The position numbers and the translations under genes are program-made. Shown here piece by piece: positions 52,901 to 64,000 of a stretch of DNA of 64,000 nucleotides. The notes beneath the pieces were generated by a model. That model saw only the letters and a program-made list of their open reading frames with translations, was not told where the DNA came from and made no database searches. Source of the DNA: Zerene cesonia (Eukaryota; Arthropoda; Insecta; Lepidoptera; Pieridae); assembly GCF_012273895.1 (NCBI RefSeq), contig NC_052119.1, forward strand, positions 1,364,001-1,428,000, in the 5' to 3' direction. The first letter of the stretch is position 1; the number at the start of each line of letters is the position of its first letter.

Positions 52901-55197
52901 ATTATTTTAATGTTACAGTCAATATTTATTATGAATCTGTTTGCATAGATTTCTACTTTATCTGTAGACAATTGTTTCATTCCATTTTTCATTATCCTAA
53001 GGGCTATCATATTATTATCAAACAATGAATAAACCAAGAATCAATATTATACCATTAATTATTATTTATATACACAAAAATCAACATTTTACATCATAAT
53101 TTTATTGATATTACACATATTATATCTATTCATTATATTAATTCTGATGATAAAAATTCAGGATAATCGAGGAAGACGCAACTATTTTACGGTAAAGTTT
53201 AACCTCAGAAGTTAATTGTGACCCACTCTCCGGTGTCCACCTATATCTTAGGTACCGTTGATCAATATAAATAATAATTAACATAAATAAAATACAAAAC
53301 ACAGGCGTCAACTGAAACGTATAGTGCTGTCAATGTCTTAGCAATAATTGCTATATTGCTGAAAGTTAATTCACAAATCGCAAATCGCAATAGCCGATTA
53401 CCTGTCGCCGCATTTGGCAGTCGGCAATCGGCTTAAAGTATTATTAAATTTAAATTAAGAACAATATATACGTAAATTTAATTCAACTTTGTGCTTCTTG
53501 CCGAATTAAACAATATTTAATAAATATAGTGAGTACTTTATACTTTAAAAAATAATTTTCGAATGAAACATTCAGAATGCTGCTTATATAATTTTCAAGC
53601 TGGTTTCGTTCAAGTTTTGCGGTATTAATTTAAATGGATGTTAAAACAAATTCAAGGTCGTGCATTTAAGTATTAGCACGAGACAAATATAATAATAGAT
53701 ACTGCGGTGTTGTTAAAAAATATTTTTTCAATGTCATAACTAATTTTACGCTTATTTCGCAGTTATCATAACGTACTATGACTTTTAATTACCACAGTGT
53801 CATTTATGTGCCTTTTAAATTACCGGCTGCAATATAATCCTTTAGGAGATTATTTATAGGTAACTGTAATATCTGACTAATTTGGTGACTAGCTCAACAG
53901 TGGATAATTGCTTTTTTAAAATAATACCAATCTCGTGTAATTGTTCTTAAAACTGTGCAATATATATGATGGTAAAGTGATAAAAGATAATTGGTTCTGT
54001 AGAGTTGAGACTTGAGATTGAGAATTATACCATTCTATTTTAGTGTACTTAATAATCACATTTTATTGTATGGATTCTATTTTAATTCTTTTTTTTATGC
54101 ACATTCTCATTAGTTTTATTTTACTGTAACTTGAGACTTCATGTCTAGGATACTATACTTCCTCCTTCTTCCAATTTAATTTACAGTTCTAACCAGAATG
54201 TTTAATATTAAAATCATTTTTAAATTTTTCACCTGAATATTATTAAACAAAAATAAACATATAAAAATAATAGAAAGAAATAATAGATAGAATTGCAAAA
54301 CTGGTCATTTAATTGAATATAATGAATTGTCAACATATTTTTTCCATAAAATGGATTAATATTTCTCAATGCTAGATATAAAATGAAACTTTTTATTTGA
54401 AGATTTCTCTGATATACAATAGTTTCATCAATTATGTAATTTCCTTATTATGTAATTTGTAACAGTAATAAAATCAAGTTGCTTTTCCATATTCAGATAA
54501 AAATATAAGAACAAAAAAACATAAGAGTACTAAGTATATGTGTATTATATATTTGTGAAAATAAATATTAACATCTAAGTTTGACAATATAAATCTGGTT
54601 GGCTGGGCTGGCTTTGGGAGAAAGAAGCTTTTATTTTGCAATCATCATTATTTAATTTAGTGCTATCATGCATTGCAATACTTGAATCTTAACATGACTA
54701 ATCTATTAATGCAAGGTAACAGACTAATGTACCAATTGGTCTGAATTTGGCATTGTATGCAAGTTATGTACTATGAAATAAAATTAATTTTCATGACGTA
54801 AACTTTCATTACCTATTAGGAGTATTTCTATATTTATAGGTCTTTTATTTTAGCTAATTCTCACAATACTCTATTTTGGGCCCACTTATTTCTACATACA
54901 AACTCAATCAATGAGATGTGATTTGTACTTCTAAGGCTGAACTACATGTAACATCTAAATCTTATCCATTCTGTCTGAAATTTCCTGAATTACAAGGTGC
55001 TCTTGTACAAAAATATTATATACTATAGGGAGATCTATATTTCAACAAATTTTATAGTTGAACACTGTAAAATATTTATTGAATTCCACTCCACCTCTTT
55101 ATTCAATCTTAAAATATGGGAATTTATATTATAGGCATATATTATATAATCAAAAAATTCCTATAGGCTAAGGTAACTTAATTTGCTTACATTTCAG
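52901..55197. promoter_or_regulatory. Shared 5' region of PWWP2 (minus) and sideroflexin (plus)
   Basis: The two start codons face away from each other across 2.3 kb. The sideroflexin coding exon begins with an acceptor, so a non-coding first exon and at least one promoter lie here. I see no convincing TATA box or a unique donor, so the transcription starts are not placed. Confidence 0.4.
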
Positions 55198-55200
55198 ACA

Positions 55201-58200
55201 ATGTCTACAGAAAAGAGGATTGACATCACCCAACCTTTATGGGACCAAAGCACATTTGTGGGCAGATTTCGTCACTTTGCCTTCATCTCGAATCCTCTGC
55301 TCTCATTAGTTCCGGAGAAGGAATTGTACCAGGCTAAAGAGCTCTATGTTAATTATAAGTAAGTTATGATAGAAACTAGAAGATCCAGTATAAATAGTTT
55401 GAAGATTAACTGTTCCTATAAAAGTTTATTCAAGAATTTATATTGATTCTTCTTCATCTTAATAAAATACACAAGACTTCATGATGTACCTAATATCAAA
55501 AAGAGGGAACAATAATTTAATAATCTTTTCCCTATATTTATTCAATTTGAACCAATTTAACAAATAGGAGATGGTAATAAATTCGATAGTCCCATTGAAA
55601 TTAGTTCTAGTTCTGACAATTTGAAGATGGTTTAGTTTTTTGCTATTGTAATTGTCCAAAAATTAATATTAAAAGATTGTTTTGTAATTTAAAAATCTCT
55701 TTCAAATCTCTTTAATACACGACAATAAAAATATAGCAGTGTACTTATTGAGTATAATTGCAGGAAAGTTCTACAGTTGTGATATGATTGATTGGTCATT
55801 AATATTCATATTCTCAATAAATTACTCAGGTCAGAGTTCAGAGCTCATCAAGAAATATTAACTACATAGCCATTTTTTTATTATCAATGACAGAAACGTC
55901 AGTATGTGTACCATACACATTGAAAATGCGATTAAATTACATATAGATACAATATGAGACCTGAGAAAGTGCAGGATGGTTTATAGCTCTGAAATCACAC
56001 AAGAATGGAAACTATGTAGGGAAAACTTTACAAAATTTGTTTTGAATATAGATAGATAGAAGAGTCATGAAATTGAAATCATAAAATAATCGATAAATAA
56101 GAACTAAATAATAAATTTTTGGTAAATATTATTATTTAAATGAAAATGATATGCCTCAAACAAAAAGTACCCTTAGAACTTTCGGTGCTACCCTCAATGC
56201 AAGCTGCGATCAGCACTGATTACTAGTTTCTGCATATAATAAATTGTCCCTGTAAGATTTGTTTTCGTTTTTGACATAATTATGTAATGAAATCTTTCAG
56301 GGAAGGAAAAGAACCCTCCGGAACAACAATAGACCAAGTAGTGAGAGCAAAACAGTTGTACGAATCAGCATTTCATCCAGACAGCGGTGAACTGCAGAAT
56401 GTGTTTGGTAGGATGTCATTCCAGATGCCTGGAGGGTGCCTTGTTACGGGCGCTATGTTGCAGTGGTACAGGTATTAGATCAAATATAAGATATCTATCT
56501 TAAGGGCGTAGTCTGAATTAAGTTTAATAACCTTTATATCCCATAAATAAAGTAAACTCCTGCAAGTAATTTATAAGTAATATAAAAAAAAAAAAATGAG
56601 ATAGGCCGCATGTTTATTGCCTTTTATATGCTCAACAGTTGTTTAATAAATAAAACGCTTTTTCAATCTGTTTCTGTTCCGCTTCTATCTAAAGTTCATT
56701 AAAACTAATATAATTTTTTATTATGTACTGATACTTACAAGTAAATATATTTTTTCTGTCCATAGCATAAAGCTTAGTTGATATGCTATAAATATTAAAT
56801 AAGTTCTAAATAGTTCTTTTCATCCTACATAGGTTAAAAAATAATTAAAAATAATTTCAGAACAGCCACAGCTGTAGTATTCTGGCAGTGGGTTAACCAA
56901 TCGTTCAACGCTCTGGTTAATTACACGAACCGAAACGCGAATTCGCCGCTAACGACGAAGCAAATGGGCGTGGCCTATGTGTCTGCGACCTCCGCCGCTA
57001 TGGCGACCGCTTTGACCTTCAAATTCGTCATACAGAAGCGCGCTACGAACCCCATTTTGGCGGTAAGTTAAAAAAAAAAGAGTTAGTAACGGATAATAAA
57101 TTTGAAAAAGAATGGTACTATCACATAGTATAAAACACAAGTTCTCTTAAGTATGCTTAAATCTGTTTTAATAGATCTTTTTTTATAAGAGTGATTTATG
57201 AGTTTAAGAAGCTTTATATATATATAATAACGTCTATTAAACTACTCCGAATATAACGGGTACAATGCTATAGGCAAAAGCTAGTAAATATTAACTTTCG
57301 GTCGGTATAAGAACTGTAAGTTTTTTATGAAATAATTATAAAATTCACTCACTCTTATAAATGAAGTATTATTTAATACTCGCTTTCCAGCATGTAACCT
57401 ATTTAAATTCACTATTTCACTTGTTAAATTTTTATATTTTTTTTTAATGAAAAGTAGTTCTCCAACTCAGTTCTTCAGGTAGATTTATGATCTCAATATT
57501 TCTAAGTTTTTGTGAGTTTGTTACGTTGTATGGGCGATCTTTGGATCTACTGAATTGATTTTAACTATTCTTTCATCTATAGAAAGTCACATCTGTGTCA
57601 TAGGTTTTTATTTTATTTTTACTACAACAAGTTGGGCTGAGCCAGGACGAGGGGATATATTATTACGATACTAGCATACCCGGCCACGCGTTGCTGTGGC
57701 TGAGTGATAATTAAAAATATTAAGATTATAAATTATTGAGATAATTAATAAAAATAAAAACTACCCTTATAATACTTAAGGTGGACCAAATTACACATAA
57801 AATGCCAAATTTCATCAAAATCGGTTGAGTTTGTGAAGAGTTCATTGGGAACATACATCATGACACTAGATTTTTATATATTAAGATAGATTTAAAGATT
57901 GTGAATTTGTTCGTATGAAGTAACCTCTATTTTCGGTAATAACAACAATGACTATGAAATAATGCAATGATAAGATTTTTACTGGCGATAACTTTTCGCT
58001 TATTTCAGGTGCAATCTATCCATATATAAAATTGTACTTATTTTCGTCCCAATTTGATTTCTGTGTGAGATATGATTGTATAGATTATTATTTTAATAAT
58101 AAAAAATAAATTTATTATTCATACCCATAAAACAAATAAAGAGAGGTAAAAATCATTATTTTGTACTGCTACTACTAAACGAACGACCAACCGACCGAAT

Positions 58201-61071
58201 AATTGAACGATCGAATGAAAAGACAGGCAAACAAACAATCAAACAAACCATTGTTACTGATATAAAGAAGCAAGAATTTAAAATACAAGTTTATCCGAAT
58301 TTCAGAGGTTCGTTCCATTTGTGGCGGTTGCGGCGGCCAATTGGGTAAATATCCCATTGATGAGGCAGAATGAAATATTATTAGGTATGTGCTGTAGCGA
58401 AATCAAAAACTTTAATGTTTTTTTTTGCTATAAATTTGGTAGGATAGAAAAAAAAACACAGTTACCTCTAAAATCTACTTTAAATATTATATTAAATTTT
58501 ATTAAAAACCCATGCTGTATATGGACAATCTTTCTAATGTTTTTTTGTCAAATTATTCTCCAAGTAACATAATAATTTATTACTGATCGCTTCGCTTATT
58601 CTTGTTTCTGAACGATGATATGCTCGCATGTGTGCGTGCGGCCCTTTGTACTGACAGAGCCGATACCGTTGATTCGTTAATTGCATACATGTGTGCGTGC
58701 GTCATTCTAGCTGATATAGTCCCCTTAGGTAGTCTAACTATTTAGTAAGTATAACTATAATTACTTTGTTTAAAAAAGTTAGCTCCGTCAGCCAGTCAGT
58801 TTCATGAGGTTAGGCGTTGTTTGCCAAAATGACGCGGGTTCGAATCCCGCCTAGTCATAACATTTTTTCTATTCTTTAAAAATTTCTCATATACTTATTT
58901 TTTTATTCCAGGTCTCGATGTGACTGATGAAAACGGAAAGATTATTGGCAAATCACAGTTGGCACCCGTTAAAGGGATTTCACAAGTGGTCACGTCTAGG
59001 TAAATAACTGAAAATTAGCTAAAATTTTTTTCCATTCATTCATTCATACATTCATTCATTCATTTATTCATTCATTCATTCATTCATTCATTCATTCAGA
59101 ACCAGCGCTTTATATTCATTTAGAATCAGAGTGTTAAAACCCATCATGGCTGAATCCGACCTGCCTGTGTACTTTTTATGATTTTTTTTGTTGTATGACA
59201 GTAAAGCTTGTCTTCTTTCTAACAAATATGCAATTTGATACATTGCTACAAAGTTTGTAAGAACAGATGTATGTTTGCAATTTTTAGTTGTGATTCAAGC
59301 GAAAACCACTCAACGGATTGTGATGATACTTGGCAGTGTGTACCATATTTATACACGAGGTATATAAATAGTGTCTGCTTGCGGCGGGTTCGTCCGCGGG
59401 TAAACTGCGCGTTACATTGTTACTCCAAACATTTCAAGAAATAGTAGTATTCTACTGTGTTTCGTACGGAGAACGGAGGAGCCGGAGGACCGTTTTATGT
59501 TCCCCACCCTTCCCAGGCCATTCCTTCTTTCCTTCAATCCATTCCTCATCCCTTCCTCCTTAAAAGCGCAGAGGCACTACTATACGTTTACTATTAATCG
59601 AACCACCAGCCCAGTTGCCCGCTCAAGGCATAAAAAGAACAAAAAAAAAAATTTTATATATTTTTTGTTTAATTTTTTTATACTTTTCTATTGTTTTTTT
59701 TTTTATTTTTTAACGCAAAAAGGCGGGAAACTAAAAAAAATTCATACATTTCAGGATAGTAATGTGCGCGCCCGGTATGTTACTACTGCCGGTCATAATG
59801 GAGAGGCTGGAGCCCAAAGCTTGGATGCAGCGGATCAGATGGGCCCATATTGGCATACAGACCGGCATCGTGGGGCTCTTGTGAGTTGAATTAGTTTTTA
59901 GTTTCACGAGATACGAATGAATAATTTAATTTTCCATTTTATTGCATTGAAATGCTTTATAAAAAATCCTTGGTGTGTCCCATAGGGGGATATTACATTT
60001 TCATTTATCTTGGATCATATATGTGATCATATGTTTGATCCATTTTAATTGACAATTTAAATTAATAAAAAATGAATCATATCTCTATATTACATTATCC
60101 AATGAAATTGATTCATAGATGTATAATCCAAGATAAATGATTTACAATATATAATATCCCCCATAGGCATTTAAAACCGAAAGAGTAGAAGAAATTCGAT
60201 TGCTGAGGCGGGATCACGGGTGGCCGAGAGGCTCTTCGTTGCTATGGTTTGGCAAAAAGCCGCGGGTTCGAATCCCGCCTTGTGATCGATTTTTATTTTA
60301 GTTTAGTTTAGTTTTCTGTCAAATATAATAAATTTTTCTATGTTATAACGCAGGAGTATGTTTTAAATACGGTTTATCTGGTCGGATCGTTATTTCGATC
60401 GTTGCGGCTTGTAAAATATATCAATTAAAACACAATTAATTATTAGTTTTTCGTGTGATTTAATATTATATTTTATTTTTATTTCAGCTTAACGTTCATG
60501 GTTCCTACAGCATGCGCCATATTTCCTCAGAGATGGTATGTGTTTTTAATTTGTCTGTATAGGTTCATATTTCGTTATAATTATTATAAATACTTCAAAA
60601 TCAATTTAATTTAATATTTTAACATGTTATTATGCTAAAAAATTAATAATTATAAAAATGAGTAGGAAAACGGCTAATCTAATCTGAATGAAATAAAGCA
60701 CAGATATAGAGTAGTGTTTAGACTATTTTTATCCACATATCATGCAAGAAAATCCACGGGCTGTAGCTAATACAGAGATATGTCTATCGGTTAGTTAATT
60801 CTGATAATTCTTACTAACACTGAAAATGCGAAAGTAACTCAGTCTGTCTGTCTATTCTTCACGTGTAAACCACTACACCGATATGGATAAAATTTAGTAG
60901 AGAGATAGCTTGAGACCTGAGAAAGGATATGTCTAAATCTATAATTTTTTTTTCCACAGTAAATTATCCATCGACACAATCAAAAGATTCGAACAAGACA
61001 GATACGAAGAAATATTGAAGAACACAGATGGGAAACCGCCTAAATACGTTTATTTCAATAAGGGACTGTAA
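55201..61071 (+). CDS. Sideroflexin (SFXN1/3-type mitochondrial carrier), complete
   Basis: Sideroflexins are multi-pass inner mitochondrial membrane proteins; SFXN1 and its close paralogues import serine for one-carbon metabolism. Eight coding exons: 55201-55358, 56301-56471, 56861-57062, 58306-58384, 58912-58999, 59755-59880, 60488-60535, 60960-61071. All are GT-AG and in phase; 984 nt, 327 residues, the usual family length. Hallmarks: ITQPLWDQSTFVGRFRHF near the N-terminus, the conserved FHPDSGE (77-83), and QWVNQSFNALVNYTNRN (119-135). Hydrophobic segments follow at about 148-166, in the VPFVAVAAANWVNIP block, in APGMLLLPVIMERLEP, and near GIVGLLFLTFMVPTACAIFPQ. The C-terminus is PPKYVYFNKGL. 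The start codon is three bases into an exon preceded by TTTCAG at 55197, so a non-coding first exon must lie upstream, probably between 52.9 and 55.2 kb. Introns carry several repeats listed separately. Which sideroflexin paralogue this is cannot be settled by eye. Confidence 0.97.
57671..57890 (-). mobile_element. Helitron-like element in a sideroflexin intron
   Basis: On the minus strand it starts TCTATCTTAATATATAAAAA and ends CGTGGCCGGGTATGCTAG, with TC and CTAG termini and a GC-rich subterminal stretch. Confidence 0.65.
58790..58888 (+). mobile_element. tRNA-like element just before a sideroflexin exon
   Basis: Contains CGCGGGTTCGAATCCCGCC, a perfect T-stem and loop, then TTTTTTCTATTCTTTAAAAA and TTTCTCA. 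That tail also follows the element at 33661 on the minus strand, so this is a dispersed repeat rather than a unique tRNA gene. Confidence 0.6.
59032..59099 (+). repeat. (ATTC)n microsatellite
   Basis: About 16 imperfect CATT units within the sideroflexin intron after exon 5. Confidence 0.9.
59478..59640 (+). mobile_element. CR1/Zenon-like LINE tail in a sideroflexin intron
   Basis: GGAGCCGGAGGACCGTTTTA, a CT-rich body, then AACCACCAGCCCAGTTGCCC and an A-rich tail. Confidence 0.5.
59985..60162. mobile_element. 178-bp MITE in a sideroflexin intron
   Basis: Terminal GGGGGATATTA and TAATATCCCCC, plus an inner inverted pair CATTTATCTTGGAT/ATCCAAGATAAATG. The element is flanked on both sides by ATA, a possible 3-bp target duplication. 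Confidence 0.72.
60211..60286 (+). mobile_element. tRNA-like element or tRNA pseudogene in a sideroflexin intron
   Basis: TCACGGG can pair with CTTGTGA as an acceptor stem; GTGGCCGAGAGGC resembles a Ser/Leu-type D arm but has too short a loop; GCGGGTTCGAATCCCGC is a perfect T arm. The anticodon arm does not fold convincingly, and the 3' half is shared with the repeat at 33661. Confidence 0.5.
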
Positions 61072-62730
61072 TTTAGTCAAAAAAAAACCTAAAAAAATAA
61101 CATGGAAAATGGGATTGATAAATAGTGGTAGGTAGTGTATTGGATGTGTTGATATTAAAAATTATCTTTTAGTATTAGTTCGCAATATTTGGCATTTTTT
61201 GAGGTTTTTGATTGATATTAATATAGGGATTTGATCGAAATCTGATTTTGGAAAAGTTGATAGCAATAAAATCTTTTTAAAAACATAATACGCAAAAATC
61301 GATATTATTTATATAAATACATTTTATTACAATGCATTTCTTATTTTCCAGTAAGGAATATCAATACACTTTTTCTCTTAACACAGATTTATATAGACGT
61401 CAATTTATGATATGGTAATAATTTTTTATGTAAGTATTTAATTAAAAAATATTCAATAAAATTTACATGATGACTTAAGTTTTCACAAAGAAAAAACAAG
61501 TTTCGATTTTTTTCACAAAAAAAATCTATAAATATATATTTAGTTATTTATTTATTGTATTAAACACTAGAATGTAGGCGAACTTAAAAATTCATTTCAT
61601 ATTATGTCTATCTCGCTTTAAAAGGGAATATGGAATGTGTTAGAGTGAGACGGTATTAAAGTACTTAGGTTAAGTATAGAATGTAGAGTTAAGTTGCTGT
61701 TAGAAACGCTTGCAATATATTAAAAGACACTATTATATTCATTTGTAATACTATTTAGTATGACACTGCCATTTGAAATTAGTAAACAGAAGTTTTTTTC
61801 TTATATATATCTCATTGTAATCGTAGCGTATTTAATATCATTGAAATTTATGAAATTCAATTGAGTATAATTCTCATCTATTTTCGGTTATGCAACACCA
61901 AAGCGTTTTATTTGTAATTTCATTCGGCCTTGAGAATTGATGAAAAAAAAAACTTATTTTTCAAGCTCTTTGGATTGGATGTTTTTTTTAATGTTTGTAC
62001 TGTGTTAAATTTTTATTTTTAATTATGTTATTATATTTTAAATATTTGTAGTTTTGTAGGATGCATGTATACGTATAAATGATAGTTTTATTTTGTTCTC
62101 AAGCATTTTTTTATGTTCAACTCATCTGCATTTTATCGCATTTTGTTATTAATATATCTTTTGAAAATAACGATACGAATATAATTTGTTTCTTTTTTGA
62201 TCTGATTAATTTAAATGTTTATCAATGGCTCAGCCTATGTATTATTTTTTAGTATTGGTATTATTTTGCTTATATTTTTTATTGAATTTTTTTGGAATTC
62301 TACAATGTGCTTTTCTTTATTAATGTTTTTAAATAACGTTATTCAGTGAATTATATGTAAAATACAAGAAATCTAACTATATATAACATTCCATCTATCT
62401 GCCTTTCTGTTTGTGATTTAAGTTAGGTAAGTATTTGAGAGATTATTTAAGTGCAGACCTTAATTCCAAAAGTGCCATGGTTTTGTTCCTGAAATAAAAA
62501 AAAATGGCGGCTTATGCACTAAATTAAATAATTCTTAAAAATATGCAAACAAACATCGGGAAAATTAAAAATGTCAGCCATTTTATATACTTGTAAGAAT
62601 GAATATTGTGATTTTGACAATAGTGTAAGAATTATCAATAAAAGGTTACAATATTGCAGTTTGGATTTGTTGTTGCTTGTTATGTATCACGCTTTAAGAT
62701 TGAGACAATAAATTTGTTGTGAAATAGTTT
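61072..62730 (+). other. Sideroflexin 3' UTR with alternative polyadenylation signals
   Basis: AT-rich sequence without coding frames follows the stop. AATAAA occurs at 61265, 62637 and 62707 among others; the last two are followed by GT/T-rich sequence typical of a cleavage site. A short and a long 3' UTR form are both plausible. Confidence 0.5.
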
Positions 62731-62769
62731 TTTCTTTGTTTTATTTTATTTCACCCGTCGAAAATGTAT

Positions 62770-62953
62770 TCAACCGCGTAAGCCCGTATCCCGTAGGAAT
62801 ATCGGGATAAAAAGTTGCCGATGTGTTATTCCAGTTCTCCAGCTATCTACGTAGCAAATTTCATTGCAATCGGTTGTGTAGTTTTTGCGTGAAAGAGTAA
62901 CAAACATACACATACATCCATCCTCACAAATTTTCGCATTTATAATAGTAGTA
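62770..62953 (-). mobile_element. Partial Lep1-type Helitron
   Basis: The body is conserved on the minus strand, but the 3' hairpin and CTAG are lost and the 5' end is degraded. It lies just beyond the sideroflexin 3' UTR. Confidence 0.75.
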
Positions 62954-63250
62954 AAATTACAAGATATTCAAGTAGGATTTTTTTTCAGAGATTCAGAGAT
63001 GATAGGTATAATCGGCCGGATGCGATTCGATCACCAGTTACTGCATTGCCGCTTTAGGGAGAATTTTCTAAAAACAATATTGTACAGGCAGACCCAAAGA
63101 CCAGTGATTATAACCCTACCCCTAACCCTCAGAAATTGCATTAAATGAAAAAAAATAGTCTAAACGTTTTTATTACAGCGACATCCTACGGCTAATAGAA
63201 TGAACTATTTGAAGAGTCGCAGAGAACTGCAATAATATTATTTCTATGCA

Positions 63251-64000
63251 NNNNNNNNNNNNNNNNNNNNNNNNNNNNNNNNNNNNNNNNNNNNNNNNNN
63301 NNNNNNNNNNNNNNNNNNNNNNNNNNNNNNNNNNNNNNNNNNNNNNNNNNNNNNNNNNNNNNNNNNNNNNNNNNNNNNNNNNNNNNNNNNNNNNNNNNNN
63401 NNNNNNNNNNNNNNNNNNNNNNNNNNNNNNNNNNNNNNNNNNNNNNNNNNNNNNNNNNNNNNNNNNNNNNNNNNNNNNNNNNNNNNNNNNNNNNNNNNNN
63501 NNNNNNNNNNNNNNNNNNNNNNNNNNNNNNNNNNNNNNNNNNNNNNNNNNNNNNNNNNNNNNNNNNNNNNNNNNNNNNNNNNNNNNNNNNNNNNNNNNNN
63601 NNNNNNNNNNNNNNNNNNNNNNNNNNNNNNNNNNNNNNNNNNNNNNNNNNNNNNNNNNNNNNNNNNNNNNNNNNNNNNNNNNNNNNNNNNNNNNNNNNNN
63701 NNNNNNNNNNNNNNNNNNNNNNNNNNNNNNNNNNNNNNNNNNNNNNNNNNNNNNNNNNNNNNNNNNNNNNNNNNNNNNNNNNNNNNNNNNNNNNNNNNNN
63801 NNNNNNNNNNNNNNNNNNNNNNNNNNNNNNNNNNNNNNNNNNNNNNNNNNNNNNNNNNNNNNNNNNNNNNNNNNNNNNNNNNNNNNNNNNNNNNNNNNNN
63901 NNNNNNNNNNNNNNNNNNNNNNNNNNNNNNNNNNNNNNNNNNNNNNNNNNNNNNNNNNNNNNNNNNNNNNNNNNNNNNNNNNNNNNNNNNNNNNNNNNNN
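63251..64000. other. Assembly gap continuing past the window end
   Basis: At least 750 N to the end of the window. The preceding 500 bases (62,760-63,250) hold a partial Lep1 Helitron and otherwise nothing recognisable. Confidence 0.98.

Noticed and set aside
58790..58860. Functional tRNA gene
   Set aside because: Only the T arm is convincing and its tail is shared with another dispersed copy, so it is a repeat.
63109..63132. CCCTACCCCTAACCCT, telomere-like
   Set aside because: Too short and irregular; insect telomeres are long TTAGG arrays.

Overview
The window is insect nuclear DNA, almost certainly from a butterfly or moth. It is about two-thirds A+T, with small exons separated by introns. 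The introns are full of short non-autonomous Helitrons whose termini match the lepidopteran Lep1 type (5' TCCTACTAATATTATAAATG, 3' hairpin then CTAG) and of a tRNA-derived SINE with a GATGATGAT tail. There is no prokaryotic gene, CRISPR array or operon. All gene models below were built by hand from splice signals, reading-frame continuity and recognised protein families.

Layout. 1-15.4 kb: no gene found apart from the probable last intron of a plus-strand gene; repeats throughout. 15,431-15,597: the last coding exon of that gene, whose stop codon abuts a strong splice donor, followed by a probable 3' UTR exon from 16,601. 23,442-27,877 (minus): an unrecognised seven-exon gene of 243 residues. 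29,276-45,875 (minus): a complete twelve-exon haspin histone H3 kinase (1,183 residues), with an internal alternative first exon at about 42.1 kb that would give a 412-residue kinase-only form. 46-50.5 kb: no gene seen, with a 1,000-N assembly gap. 50,510-52,900 (minus): a three-exon PWWP2-type chromatin protein (539 residues). 55,201-61,071 (plus): an eight-exon sideroflexin (327 residues), head-to-head with PWWP2. 61-62.7 kb is its 3' UTR. From 63,251 the window is N.

The genes do not form one pathway. Haspin and the PWWP2 protein are both chromatin-associated, while sideroflexin is a mitochondrial carrier; their adjacency looks incidental. The points most worth a second look are the haspin alternative promoter, the sharp GC mosaic among haspin exons, the unrecognised minus-strand gene, the stop-at-splice-junction terminal exon with a SINE about 15 bp from its acceptor, a chimeric Helitron, a long near-perfect hairpin in a haspin intron, and tRNA-like repeats close to splice acceptors.
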